Assembly: GCF_023630705.1 (NCBI RefSeq)
Contig: NZ_JALQEM010000028.1
Span: forward strand, 124,001-188,000
Direction: 5' to 3'
DNA: 64,000 bases
Origin: Caballeronia sp. GAFFF1
GTDB taxonomy: Bacteria > Pseudomonadota > Gammaproteobacteria > Burkholderiales > Burkholderiaceae
Positions 8,910 to 18,382 of this stretch are shown in pieces (within the stretch, counting starts at the first letter, position 1; every line of letters starts with the position of its first letter). The notes under the pieces are model-generated. The model searched no databases. It saw only the letters and a list, made by a program, of their open reading frames with translations, and had not been told where the DNA came from. A program made the position numbers and the translations under genes.

Positions 8910-9761
8910 TCAGTCGTAGCGGTACACGCCGCGCTTGGTCTTGCGTCCGAGATGCCCCGCGGCGACGAGTTCGCGCAGCAACGGGCACGCGCGGTACTTG
9001 GAATCGCCGAAGTCTTTCAGGAAAACGTCCATCACGGAGAGGCACACGTCGAGGCCGATCAGATCCGCGAGCGCGAGCGGGCCGATCGGGTGATTCGCGC
9101 CGAGTTTCATGCCCGTGTCGATCTCCTCGGCCGTTGCCACCCCTTCATACAGCACGAAAAACGCCTCGTTGATCATCGGCACGAGCACGCGATTGACGAC
9201 GAAGCCGGGCGAATTGCGCACGCCGATCGGCGATTTGTCGAGCTTCTCGGTGAGTTCACGCACGGCTGCCACCGTTTCGTCGCTCGTCTGCACGCCGCGG
9301 ATCACTTCCACCAGTTGCAACAGCGGCACCGGATTGAAGAAGTGCATGCCGATTAACCGCTCCGAATGCGCGAGCGTCGCGGCGAGCGCCGTAATCGAAA
9401 TGGACGACGTGTTCGATGCGATGATCGCGTCCGCCCGCGCCGCCGCCTCGATCTGCCCGAGAATGCGATGCTTGAGCTCGACGTTTTCGGTCGCTGCTTC
9501 GATCACGATGTCCGCTTTCGAAAGCCGCGCATAGTCCGTGGACGTCTCGATGCGCGCGATGGCCGCGTCGCGCGTGGCGGCGTCGAGCTTGTCCTTCGCG
9601 ACGAGGCGTTCGAGACTCGCAGTCAGCGTGGCGACGCCCTTGGCGAGCGCGGCGTCGGTGACGTCGATCATCACGACGTCGAAGCCCGCGACGGCCGCGA
9701 CCTGCGCGATGCCGTTGCCCATCGTTCCTGCCCCGACGATACCGACGGTCTGAATGTTCAT
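8910..9761 (-). CDS. hbd: 3-hydroxybutyryl-CoA dehydrogenase
   Basis: NAD(P)-dependent oxidation or reduction of 3-hydroxyacyl-CoA/acetoacetyl-CoA, in butanoate and polyhydroxyalkanoate-related metabolism. Length is 283 residues, the usual size of the stand-alone enzyme. The start at 9761 is preceded by AGGAGG. The Rossmann dinucleotide motif is GIVGAGTMGNGIAQ at residues 7-20. The substrate signature is HFFNPVPLLQLVE with catalytic His, followed by NSPGFVVNRVL and the C-terminal domain LGANHPIGPLALADLIGLD. PaaH in phenylacetate degradation is an alternative name, but no paa genes are nearby. Confidence 0.93.
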   Translation of the reverse strand: MNIQTVGIVGAGTMGNGIAQVAAVAGFDVVMIDVTDAALAKGVATLTASLERLVAKDKLDAATRDAAIARIETSTDYARLSKADIVIEAATENVELKHRILGQIEAAARADAIIASNTSSISITALAATLAHSERLIGMHFFNPVPLLQLVEVIRGVQTSDETVAAVRELTEKLDKSPIGVRNSPGFVVNRVLVPMINEAFFVLYEGVATAEEIDTGMKLGANHPIGPLALADLIGLDVCLSVMDVFLKDFGDSKYRACPLLRELVAAGHLGRKTKRGVYRYD

Positions 9762-10164
9762 GCTGCGTTCCTCCTGTTCGTGATGTGTTGAGATAGTTGA
9801 TCCGCGCGCCCACGCTGATTCTAAACAGCAGCGTTGAGCCACGCCTTGGCGATGCGATATTTCCTAATCTTTGACCTACACTCAGTTCATCAAACGACGG
9901 CCGGCAAGCAGTTGATAGAATGCGCGGCCCTTGATTCGCCCGTCATGGCATTCGATGCAGCGTGAACATCGCGCGGCTTCCGGTTCGGGCCACGCAGCAA
10001 GCGGTGCCCGAGCGTCGCGCCGCTTCACTTTATTTCGTTTTGCGCTTCGGTCATTGTCCTGAATCAACTTTTGAAGCCGCGCCGGTCTTGCGAAACGGCG
10101 CTGTGTCGTGCTTGCCTCGCCGGACGTCCGGCAGCGTCTTTTCGGAGTCTTCAAAGTGGTGTCA
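9762..10164. other. intergenic region between hbd and the DUF2827 pair
   Basis: About 400 bases between divergent genes. It must hold both promoters, but I see no convincing -35/-10 pair. A TAGAAT hexamer at 9916 lacks a partner. A short open frame with a CxxC pair on the minus strand has no other support. Confidence 0.4.
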
Positions 10165-11301
10165 ATGAGAATCGGCATTTCGATGGCGAGCTACGAAGGG
10201 CAAAGCATCTGGTCCAACGGAATGGGCCAGAACATCGTCTTTCTCGCGGAACTGTTTCAGCGTCTGCCGTTCGTTTCGTCCGTCGTCCTGATCGATGTCG
10301 GCGCGCTTGCGGCCATGCCGCAGGACGTCGACGTGGCCGGCAACAAGCTGCGCGTGATCAACACTCGCGAGGCCACCGATGCCGTCGATGTCGTGATCGA
10401 ACTGGGCGGCGCGCTCGATGTCGGCTGGCTCGACCTGATGCGCGCGCGCGGGCGCAAGGTCGTGTTCCATGTGGTGGGTCAGCCGTATCTCGGACTCGTG
10501 GAACCTGCCGTGTTCGAGAGGCCGAGCCACCTGTCGCGCCCCGACCGCTGCGACGAAGTCTGGCTGCTGTCGAAGGACGCGTCGTCCGCGCCGATCATGC
10601 GCACCCTGCATCGCTGCGACGTGTTCGAGGTGCCGTATATCTGGCATCCGCAGTTCTTGCAGGCGCGCATTGCGCATGTCGCGCAACACGGCTACCACTA
10701 CGGTTACCGCACGCGGGCGGACGCGGGCGCGCAGGGGCTGCGCGTCGGGATCCTCGAACCGAACATTTCGGTGCAGAAAGCCTCGGCCATTCCCATGCTG
10801 ATCTGCGAAGAGGCGTATCGCGCCGAGAGCGGCAGTGTCGCGTCCATGATCGCGCTCAACACCGTCCACATGAAGGAACACCCGACGCTTCTGCACATGG
10901 CGAATTCGCTCGACCTCGTGCGGGACCATCGCGCGCTTTTCGAGGGGCGGCACGATGTCGTGAGCTTCATGGCTATGCACGGCGACGCGATCGTGTCGCA
11001 TCAATGGGCCAACGACCAGAATTATCTTTACCTCGATGCGCTGTACGGCGGCTATCCGCTCATCCACAACTCGCCGTGGCTTGCAGACGCGGGTTACTAC
11101 TATCCCGACTTCGACGTTCAGGCGGGCGCGCGCCAGTTGTTGCGCGCGCTGCGCGAGCACGACGCCGCGCTCGACGATTACCGGGCGCGCGCCGCTCGCG
11201 TGATCGACGCTGTGCATCCGTTCAATCCGGCCAATCTCGACGCTTACGCGCATCGTCTGATGCATCTTTGGAACCGACCGAACGGGAGCGCCGCACGATG
11301 A
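10165..11301 (+). CDS. DUF2827 family protein, glycosyltransferase-like (copy 1)
   Basis: A 378-residue cytosolic protein of a family I know mainly from Burkholderia-type genomes, of unknown biochemical role. I used the ATG at 10165 (MRIGISMASYEGQ). Features shared with the next gene are an N-terminal Rossmann-like beginning (RIGIS, GQSIW-NGMGQN), a central IWHPQ, GILEPNISVQK, LICEEAYRA, then SHQWANDQNYLYLDALYGGYPLIHNSP. The last part resembles the acceptor/donor site region of GT-B glycosyltransferases. The stop overlaps the start of the paralogue by four bases (ATGA), so the two are translationally coupled. Surface polysaccharide or glycan assembly is a plausible inference only. Confidence 0.75.
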   Translation: MRIGISMASYEGQSIWSNGMGQNIVFLAELFQRLPFVSSVVLIDVGALAAMPQDVDVAGNKLRVINTREATDAVDVVIELGGALDVGWLDLMRARGRKVVFHVVGQPYLGLVEPAVFERPSHLSRPDRCDEVWLLSKDASSAPIMRTLHRCDVFEVPYIWHPQFLQARIAHVAQHGYHYGYRTRADAGAQGLRVGILEPNISVQKASAIPMLICEEAYRAESGSVASMIALNTVHMKEHPTLLHMANSLDLVRDHRALFEGRHDVVSFMAMHGDAIVSHQWANDQNYLYLDALYGGYPLIHNSPWLADAGYYYPDFDVQAGARQLLRALREHDAALDDYRARAARVIDAVHPFNPANLDAYAHRLMHLWNRPNGSAAR

Positions 11302-12452
11302 GTTCCATCAACACCGCCAGCAAGAAAACGCCGCGCCGCCTGCGCGTGGGCGTGTCCGTGTATGTCCGCGCAGGCGGACAGTCGATGTTCGAGAGCGGCA
11401 TTGCTCAGAACGCGCTGTTCCTCATCCAGCTGCTGGCACGCTCGCCGCGCGTGGACGCGGTGTACATCGTCGCGAGCGGCGACGGCACGCGCGAGGACGC
11501 GAAACGCTTCATGGCCGATGCACCCGCGCCGATCATCGAGCCGGAATCGGCGCTCGGCCGTCTGGATGTGATGATCGAACTGCACGCGCAGCTTCAGCGC
11601 GATTGGGTGCTCAGGTTTCGTGAGCGCGGCGGGAAGATCGTCTCGATGCGCGTCGGCAATGACTACGTGCTCGACATCGAGCGGATGATCTTCTCGTTGC
11701 CACCGGCGGGGCTCGTGCCGCAAGTGCCATACGATGCCGTATGGACGCTGCCCGAGTACGAAAAGTCGTGCAAGCCGTACTTTCAGGCGCTCGGCCGCGC
11801 GCCGGTCACCATCGTGCCGCACATCTGGAGCCCGATGCTTCTCGAACAGGATGCGCGCAATCTGCCCGATGGCCTCGCGTTCGGCTATCAGCCGGGCAAG
11901 CGGCGCTGGCGCATCGGCATCTTCGAACCGAACGTCTCGATGGTGAAGACGAGTTACGTGCCGCTGCTCAGTTGCGAGTGCGCGCATCGGGCCGACCCGA
12001 ACGTGATCGACGCCGTGCGCGTCTACGGCACCGCCAAGCTGAAAGAGCAGCCGACGTTCGTCGAGTTCGCGCGCAGTCTCGACGTAGTCAGGCATAACCT
12101 CGCTTCGTTCGAAGCGCGCTTTCCGTTTGCGCAGATCGTGCCGCGCGAAGTCGATGCGGTCGTCAGTCATCACTGGGAGAACGCGCAGAATTATCTGTAT
12201 TACGAGGCGCTTCACGGCGGCTATCCGCTGATCCACAACTCGCATCTCATCGGGGCGTGCGGCTACCGCTATCACGGTTTCGACTGCGAAGACGGCGGCC
12301 GCGCGCTGCGCACGGCGTTCGAGCAACACGACGCGAATCTGGATGCTTACCGGGCGACCGCGCAGGCGTTTCTGCGGACGCTCGACCCGCTGCATGAAGC
12401 CAACGTGCGCGCCTATTCGGACGCGCTCGACGCGCTCTTCGTGAAGCCTTGA
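11298..12452 (+). CDS. DUF2827 family protein, glycosyltransferase-like (copy 2)
   Basis: A 384-residue paralogue of the preceding gene, starting inside its stop codon (ATGA). The N-terminus carries an extra basic stretch (SKKTPRRLR) before the family start VGVSVYV-AGGQSMFESGIAQN. Conserved blocks are VPHIWSPML, GIFEPNVSMVKTSYVPLLSCE, KEQPTFVEFARSLDVVRHN, SHHWENAQNYLYYEALHGGY and PLIHNS. The two copies diverge in overall identity but keep block order and spacing. This suggests an old duplication with two related donor or acceptor specificities, or a heterodimer. No signal peptide or membrane segment is seen. Function not established. Confidence 0.75.
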   Translation: MSSINTASKKTPRRLRVGVSVYVRAGGQSMFESGIAQNALFLIQLLARSPRVDAVYIVASGDGTREDAKRFMADAPAPIIEPESALGRLDVMIELHAQLQRDWVLRFRERGGKIVSMRVGNDYVLDIERMIFSLPPAGLVPQVPYDAVWTLPEYEKSCKPYFQALGRAPVTIVPHIWSPMLLEQDARNLPDGLAFGYQPGKRRWRIGIFEPNVSMVKTSYVPLLSCECAHRADPNVIDAVRVYGTAKLKEQPTFVEFARSLDVVRHNLASFEARFPFAQIVPREVDAVVSHHWENAQNYLYYEALHGGYPLIHNSHLIGACGYRYHGFDCEDGGRALRTAFEQHDANLDAYRATAQAFLRTLDPLHEANVRAYSDALDALFVKP

Positions 12453-12468
12453 TGCAATCGCCCGCGCG

Positions 12469-12948
12469 CTAGCCGAATGCCGTCAGATCTTTCGGCGTCA
12501 GGCCATGCGCGCGGCAAAAACTCGCGTATCGTTCCCAGTCGCTGCGCCAGTTTTCCGTGGCGAGCGCGCGCCCGTTTTCGTCGACGAACACGAGTTCGCC
12601 GTGAATGATATTGAGCGTGATGATGTCCGGCGCGCCCGGCTGCGGCGCGACGGCTTCCGGCGTGTGACTCGACCCGGCGGTTTCATACACGATGCTGCCT
12701 GTCTCGGCGATCCAGTCGTGCTCGCGATACTTCCAGCGCCCTTGCACCGTATAGACGATGACCGTGCCGGTATGCCGGTGGCGCGGCATCGCGCCTTTCG
12801 CCGGCGCTTTCAATAGCGCGATAGTCTCGCCGCGAATCGCGTCCAGTTTGAAGTACTTCACCATCACATGTTCGCTGTAGGGCGTGAAGGGCACCCACGG
12901 CACGTCCGCGTCGTTGAGGCAGGCGGTCTGAATCTGTTCGAAAAACAT
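12469..12948 (-). CDS. cupin-domain dioxygenase-like protein (2,4'-dihydroxyacetophenone dioxygenase/ChrR-type)
   Basis: A 159-residue protein. I chose the start at 12948, which has GGAG upstream. Two cupin-like motifs are visible: [22 protein letters not shown], with metal-ligand histidines (H-H, then E or T replaced), and [12 protein letters not shown], giving a third histidine. N- and C-terminal parts fit the small single-domain cupins annotated as 2,4'-dihydroxyacetophenone dioxygenase family or anti-sigma ChrR-like. It probably binds a divalent metal, but the reaction is unknown. It converges on the DUF2827 pair, 16 bases away, and is divergent from the ABC transporter genes. Confidence 0.78.
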   Translation of the reverse strand: MFFEQIQTACLNDADVPWVPFTPYSEHVMVKYFKLDAIRGETIALLKAPAKGAMPRHRHTGTVIVYTVQGRWKYREHDWIAETGSIVYETAGSSHTPEAVAPQPGAPDIITLNIIHGELVFVDENGRALATENWRSDWERYASFCRAHGLTPKDLTAFG

Positions 12949-13066
12949 GTCGGCTCCGTGGCTTTGGCGGACACATTGTAGGCACCGCCCGGCGCGCCGG
13001 ACATCGGCCATTCGGACGACCCCTTCGTTCATGCCGAATCGCGCGGTATCTGCTATCGTCCACGCC

Positions 13067-13989
<923 letters not shown>

Positions 13990-13993
<4 letters not shown>

Positions 13994-14751
13994 ATCTACA
14001 CGCAGTTCGTGCAATCTACCGCTTCGAGACGGCGCGCGCCGGGCGCACGCTGATGCAAAGCATCGTGTCGCCGGTCATCTCCACATCGCTTTACTTCGTC
14101 GTGTTCGGCGCGGCCATCGGCACGCGCATTCCGCAAGTGGACGGCATCAGCTACGGCGCGTTCATCGTGCCGGGGCTCGTCATGTTGTCGCTGCTCACGC
14201 AGAGCATCGCGAATGCGTCGTTCGGCATCTACTTTCCGCGCTTCACCGGCACCATCTACGAACTGCTGTCCGCGCCGGTGTCGTATATGGAACTGGTCAT
14301 CAGCTACGTCGGCGCGGCAGCTACGAAGTCGATTCTGCTCGGCCTCATCATTCTTGCGACAGCGCGGCTCTTCGTGCCGCTGCGCATCGACCATCCGGTC
14401 TGGATGATTCTGTTTCTTCTACTGACGTCCGTTACGTTCAGCCTGCTCGGTTTCATCATCGGGATATGGGCCGACGGCTTCGAGAAACTACAGATCATTC
14501 CGCTTCTGATCGTGACGCCGCTCACGTTTCTCGGCGGCAGCTTTTATTCGATCAATATCCTTCCGCCGTTCTGGAAGACGGTCGCGCTGTTCAATCCGGT
14601 CGTCTATCTCATCAGTGGATTCCGCTGGAGCTTTTATGGCCTCGCGGACGTGCAAGTCGGCACAAGCCTTGCGATGACGCTCGTGTTCCTGGCAATCTTC
14701 ATCGCCATCGTCGCGTGGATCTTCAAGACCGGGTATCGACTGAAGGCTTAG
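13990..14751 (+). CDS. yadH: ABC-2 type permease (YadH-like)
   Basis: Membrane subunit of the exporter, 253 residues with six predicted helices. Characteristic ABC-2 features are the amphipathic start [28 protein letters not shown], the motif [22 protein letters not shown] and the late block [26 protein letters not shown] ahead of the last helix pair. It is translationally coupled to the ATPase gene by an ATGA overlap. The exported MsrB follows after 45 bases on the same strand and may be in the same transcript. Confidence 0.9.
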
Positions 14752-14796
14752 CAAAGAGCGGCGCCACGCGACGGGAAAGAAGGAGGCGTTCATCCG

Positions 14797-15303
14797 ATGA
14801 AAATCATCAGACGCACGAAACGAAATTTCCTCGGCGCGATGGCCGCGACGCTGGCGGGCGGCATTGCGCCGTGGCGGCAGGGAATGGCGGGCACGCGGAC
14901 CGGCGCGATTGCTGAATTCGAGGTCGAACACAGCCGCACGCACTGGCGCCGGCGCTTGTCCGCGCGGCAGTATCGCGTGTTGCGGCGCGGGGCGACCGAG
15001 CCGCCGTTCTCCAGTCCGCTTCTCGAAGAAAGCAGGACGGGCACGTTCGCGTGCGCGGGCTGCGGATTGCCGCTGTTTTCATCGGACACCAAGTTCGACA
15101 GCGCGACCGGCTGGCCGAGCTTTTGGGTGCCGCTGGACGGCGCCGTATCGACGCACGCGAGCAGTGCGTCGATACCGTTGCCGAACGAAGTGCATTGCCG
15201 GCGTTGCGGCGGTCATTTGGGCCATGTGTTCGACGACGGCCCGAATCCGACGGGCCTGCGCTATTGCATCAACGGCGCGGCGCTCGTTTTTCAAACGACG
15301 TGA
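14797..15303 (+). CDS. msrB: exported peptide-methionine (R)-S-oxide reductase (MsrB)
   Basis: Reduces R-methionine sulfoxide in proteins. The 168-residue protein has an N-terminal Tat-like signal: RRTKRNFLGA followed by a short hydrophobic stretch, with KR rather than RR directly before the xFL. It is probably periplasmic. The MsrB core has zinc CxxC pairs (CAGCG at 86-89 and CRRCGGH), the GWPSFW motif, GHVFDDGP, and catalytic Cys157 in RYCIN. The residue after CIN is Gly160, where most MsrBs have Ser. It lies just after the YadGH-type transporter, with GAAGGAGG about 10 bases upstream of the start. A methionine-repair role in the envelope is inferred from the signal. Confidence 0.88.
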   Translation: MKIIRRTKRNFLGAMAATLAGGIAPWRQGMAGTRTGAIAEFEVEHSRTHWRRRLSARQYRVLRRGATEPPFSSPLLEESRTGTFACAGCGLPLFSSDTKFDSATGWPSFWVPLDGAVSTHASSASIPLPNEVHCRRCGGHLGHVFDDGPNPTGLRYCINGAALVFQTT

Positions 15304-15591
15304 GATGCTGTCGGCGGCATCGCGAGGCGCGTTTCCTTTCGGCTATGCGCTGCTTCGCCAGCCGGGATAAGAAGTTCGTACTCCGTGACAATCGACAAGA
15401 GCCGCCGCGCGCCGGTGGCATATTAAGAAATATCTAGTGGCCGATGATCCGGCACTTCTTTAAGTTGTCGCTACTTCGTTGGCAGGGATCCCGCTCGCCG
15501 ACGGAGGGCGTCCGTTCATTCCCGTGTCCGGACGTCGCGCTTTCCCTGAGCGCCGGACGCGCGGCATCGACGCGCGTCCACTTTCTCCCAT

Positions 15592-16752
15592 CTACGCGGT
15601 CGCGGCCACCAGCCGCACGCGCGTAATCTCGGACGGCGCGCCGAGCCGTTTCGGCGGACCCCAGTATCCCGTCCCGCGACTCGTGTAGACCCAGAGCCCG
15701 TTGAACTTCACGAGTCCCGCGACGAACGGTTGCTGGAGGCGCACGAAGAAATTCCACGGCAGAAACTGGCCGCCGTGCGTGTGTCCCGAAAGCTGCAACG
15801 TGAAGCCCGCTTCCGCCGCCGCCGGCGCGCTGCGCGGCTGGTGCGCCAGCAAGACGCGCACGAGCGCATCGGGCGGTGCGCCGTCGAGCGCCTTTGCCGG
15901 ATCGCTGCTGTGCGCGGGGTCGAAGCTGCCCGCGCTGTAATCGGTGACGCCGGCGATCACGGCCTGCGCGCCATCATGATCCACCACCACGTGCTGATTC
16001 AGCAGCACCGTCAGCCCGAGCCGACGAAATTCCGCGATCCACTTGTCCGCGCCCGAGTAATACTCGTGGTTGCCCGTCACGACATATGCGCCGTGCCGCG
16101 CGCTCAAGCCGGCGAGCGGGCGCGTGTGGTCCGCGAGATGCGGCACCGCGCCGTCGACGACATCGCCCGTCACCGCGATCAGGTCCGGCGCGAGGCCGTT
16201 CACCGCCGCGACGATGCGCTCCACGTACGGCCGCTTGATCGTCGGGCCGACGTGAATGTCGCTGATCTGCACGATGGTGAAGCCGTCGAGCGCGGCGGGC
16301 AGGTTGGCGATCGGCACGTCGACGGTCACGATCGGCGCCCGCTTGCGCGCGTTGTAGAAGCCGATCGCCGACAGGAGGATGGCCAATATCGGCACCGCGA
16401 GCGCGCTGTCGGCGACGAGCGCGGGTGAACCGATGGGCGCGCCGCGCAGCCAGTCGGCGAGATGCACGCACAGGAGCAGCACATCGCGCGCGAAGGTCAA
16501 CAACAGCAGCGACGAGAAGAAGCCCATCGCGGTTAGGCCGCACCACGCGAGGCGGTCGGAAAGCGGCTGCGCCTCGATGTTGCGCGCCATCATCCCGAGT
16601 GGAATCAGAACCAGCGACGCGACGAGCCACGCGGCCGCGAGCACCTTGAGCGGCATGCCGACGGGCGCGGCGGGAATGAGCCGCCAGCCGACATAGACGT
16701 GAAACAAAACACCGACACCGATGAACCGGATGAAGAATGCGGAACGTCGCAT
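15592..16752 (-). CDS. membrane-anchored metallophosphoesterase (YaeI-like)
   Basis: A 386-residue protein starting at 16752 with an AGGGG site upstream. The first 150 residues hold four hydrophobic helices (FFIRFIGVGVLFHVYVGW, LAAAWLVASLVLIPLG, GFFSSLLLLTF, ILAILLSAIGFYNARKR). The calcineurin-like domain follows with all signature blocks in order: ISDIHVG, VTGDVVDG, VTGNHEYY, HQPRS and LSGHTHGGQ, giving the di-metal ligands. Such proteins include lipid-phosphate and cyclic-nucleotide phosphoesterases; the substrate is not known. The active domain would face the cytoplasm or periplasm depending on helix count. Its 3' end is 288 bases from the msrB gene, a gap in which I see nothing. Confidence 0.88.
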   Translation of the reverse strand: MRRSAFFIRFIGVGVLFHVYVGWRLIPAAPVGMPLKVLAAAWLVASLVLIPLGMMARNIEAQPLSDRLAWCGLTAMGFFSSLLLLTFARDVLLLCVHLADWLRGAPIGSPALVADSALAVPILAILLSAIGFYNARKRAPIVTVDVPIANLPAALDGFTIVQISDIHVGPTIKRPYVERIVAAVNGLAPDLIAVTGDVVDGAVPHLADHTRPLAGLSARHGAYVVTGNHEYYSGADKWIAEFRRLGLTVLLNQHVVVDHDGAQAVIAGVTDYSAGSFDPAHSSDPAKALDGAPPDALVRVLLAHQPRSAPAAAEAGFTLQLSGHTHGGQFLPWNFFVRLQQPFVAGLVKFNGLWVYTSRGTGYWGPPKRLGAPSEITRVRLVAATA

Positions 16753-17148
16753 AGCGCCCCTGTCGGGCCGGGTCGGCGCTCGTTGCGCTGCGCTCCGCCC
16801 CATGAAAGAAGGTTGGTGTGGATTCACAAGACGCGACGCAGACGGTCGCCATCAGGCAGCCGATTCTACCGGTTCGCCGGGAATCCCGCCTTGGGCGGTG
16901 GAAGTCGGTGCAGATGAGCGTCGGATCTACGATGTTGCACATTTGCTTCGGCGCGACCGACCTCCAGTGCTCAGGTCTCGTCGGCTCAGATTTCAGAGGC
17001 ACCGTGCAAAAAACGCACAGCCGCAAAACGCGAAACTGGCAAGCATCGCCCGACTGGAGGAAGATGTGCGCCTTTCTGCTTTCGCGGCTGCGCGGCTTCG
17101 GAGCTTTGCGGCGCGCCGCCAGACTCATCTTTAGCAAGGGCTTCTTCC
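16753..17148. other. intergenic region between metallophosphoesterase and M20 genes
   Basis: Divergent gap of about 400 bases. No clear promoter hexamers, hairpin or small gene was found. The reading frames through it have no family resemblance or ribosome-binding site. Confidence 0.4.
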
Positions 17149-18348
17149 ATGACGACCGTTTCGTCCGACTACCGCTACACCGAAATCGCCGATCTCGCCG
17201 ACGACGCGCTCTCGCTGCGCGAGATTCGCCACGACATCCACCGGCATCCGGAGTTGTCGTACGAAGAGACGCGCACCGCTGCGCTCGTCGCCGCGAAGCT
17301 GACGGAGTGGGGCTGGCAGGTGACGCGCGGCGTCGGCGGCACGGGCGTCGTCGGCACGCTGAAGGCGGGCGACGGGACCAAAAGCATCGGCTTGCGCGCG
17401 GACATGGACGCGCTGCCGATTCTCGAGCAATCCGGTAAACCGTACGCGAGCGAAACGCCCGGGAAAATGCACGCGTGCGGTCACGACGGCCACACCACCA
17501 TGCTGCTCGGCGCGGCCCGCCATCTCGCGCGCACGCGGCGCTTCAACGGCACGGTGCACCTGTACTTTCAGCCGGCAGAAGAGCACGGCGTGCCGAGCGG
17601 CGCGCAAAAGATGATCGAGGAGGGTCTCTTCGACCGCTTTCATTGCGATGCCGTGTTCGGCGTGCACAACCATCCGGGCGCGCAGCCGGGCACCTTCCTG
17701 TTCCGCAAGGGGCCGTTCATGGCGGCGGGCGATCAGGTGTCGATCGTGATCGAAGGCGTCGGCGGTCATGCGGCGCGGCCGCATCTGTCGGTCGATCCGG
17801 TGGTCGTCGCGGCGAGCATCGTGATGGCGCTTCAGACGATCGTCGCGCGCAACGTCGACCCGGCGCAGCCCGCCGTCGTGACGGTCGGCTCCATGCACGC
17901 GGGGACGGTCAACAACGTCATTCCGAACCGCGCGACGCTCGAACTGTCGGTGCGCTCGTTCAGCCCCGAGGTGCGCGCGCTGCTCAAGCGCCGCATTCAG
18001 GAACTGGTGGAGTCGCAGGCGGCGAGTTACGGCGCGAAGGCGACGGTGAAGTATCTCGAAGGCTATCCGGTCGTCGTCAATTCGGATGCGCAGACCGAGT
18101 TCGCGACGCAAGTGGCGCGCGAGCTGGTCGGCGAGGAAAACGTCGTCGCGCACGCCGATCTGCTGATGGGCAGCGAGGACTTTGCGTTCATGTTGCAGGA
18201 GCGGCCGGGCACGTTCCTGCGCATCGGCAACGGTGCGGGCGAGGACGGCTGCATGGTCCACAACCCGCATTACGACTTCAACGACAAGAATCTGCCGGTC
18301 GGCGCGGCGTACTGGGCGCGGCTCGTAGAGCGGTTTCTCGAAGCGTGA
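17149..18348 (+). CDS. M20 family amidohydrolase (hippurate hydrolase/N-acyl-amino-acid amidase type)
   Basis: Metal-dependent hydrolase cleaving an N-acyl amino acid amide bond, 399 residues as usual for the M20D group. N-terminal catalytic lobe: LREIRHDIHRHPELSYEE, GLRADMDALPI, and the metal motif MHACGHDGHTTM at 107-118 (C110 and H112 as ligands), then FQPAEEHGVPSGA. Dimerisation lobe: GGHAARPH and NVIPNRATLELSVRSF. The C-terminal ligand region is MGSEDFAFMLQERPG followed by HNPHYDFND. Hippurate hydrolase, indole-acetyl-amino acid hydrolase and peptidoglycan amidase-like enzymes share this pattern. Precise substrate unknown. The gene converges on the chemoreceptor gene. Confidence 0.9.
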   Translation: MTTVSSDYRYTEIADLADDALSLREIRHDIHRHPELSYEETRTAALVAAKLTEWGWQVTRGVGGTGVVGTLKAGDGTKSIGLRADMDALPILEQSGKPYASETPGKMHACGHDGHTTMLLGAARHLARTRRFNGTVHLYFQPAEEHGVPSGAQKMIEEGLFDRFHCDAVFGVHNHPGAQPGTFLFRKGPFMAAGDQVSIVIEGVGGHAARPHLSVDPVVVAASIVMALQTIVARNVDPAQPAVVTVGSMHAGTVNNVIPNRATLELSVRSFSPEVRALLKRRIQELVESQAASYGAKATVKYLEGYPVVVNSDAQTEFATQVARELVGEENVVAHADLLMGSEDFAFMLQERPGTFLRIGNGAGEDGCMVHNPHYDFNDKNLPVGAAYWARLVERFLEA

Positions 18349-18355
18349 GCCGCCC

Positions 18356-18382
18356 GGCTGCCTGAAAACTACGCAGGCAGCC
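18356..18382. terminator. hairpin between convergent M20 and chemoreceptor genes
   Basis: Perfect 9-bp stem GGCTGCCTG / CAGGCAGCC with a 9-base loop. It overlaps the last codons of the minus-strand gene. It lacks a strong T run on either side, but its position between two converging stops suggests a shared terminator. Confidence 0.6.

Noticed and set aside
9882..10178. Possible small gene with a CxxC pair between hbd and DUF2827 genes
   Set aside because: No convincing ribosome-binding site, basic low-complexity composition, and it overlaps the start of the DUF2827 gene.
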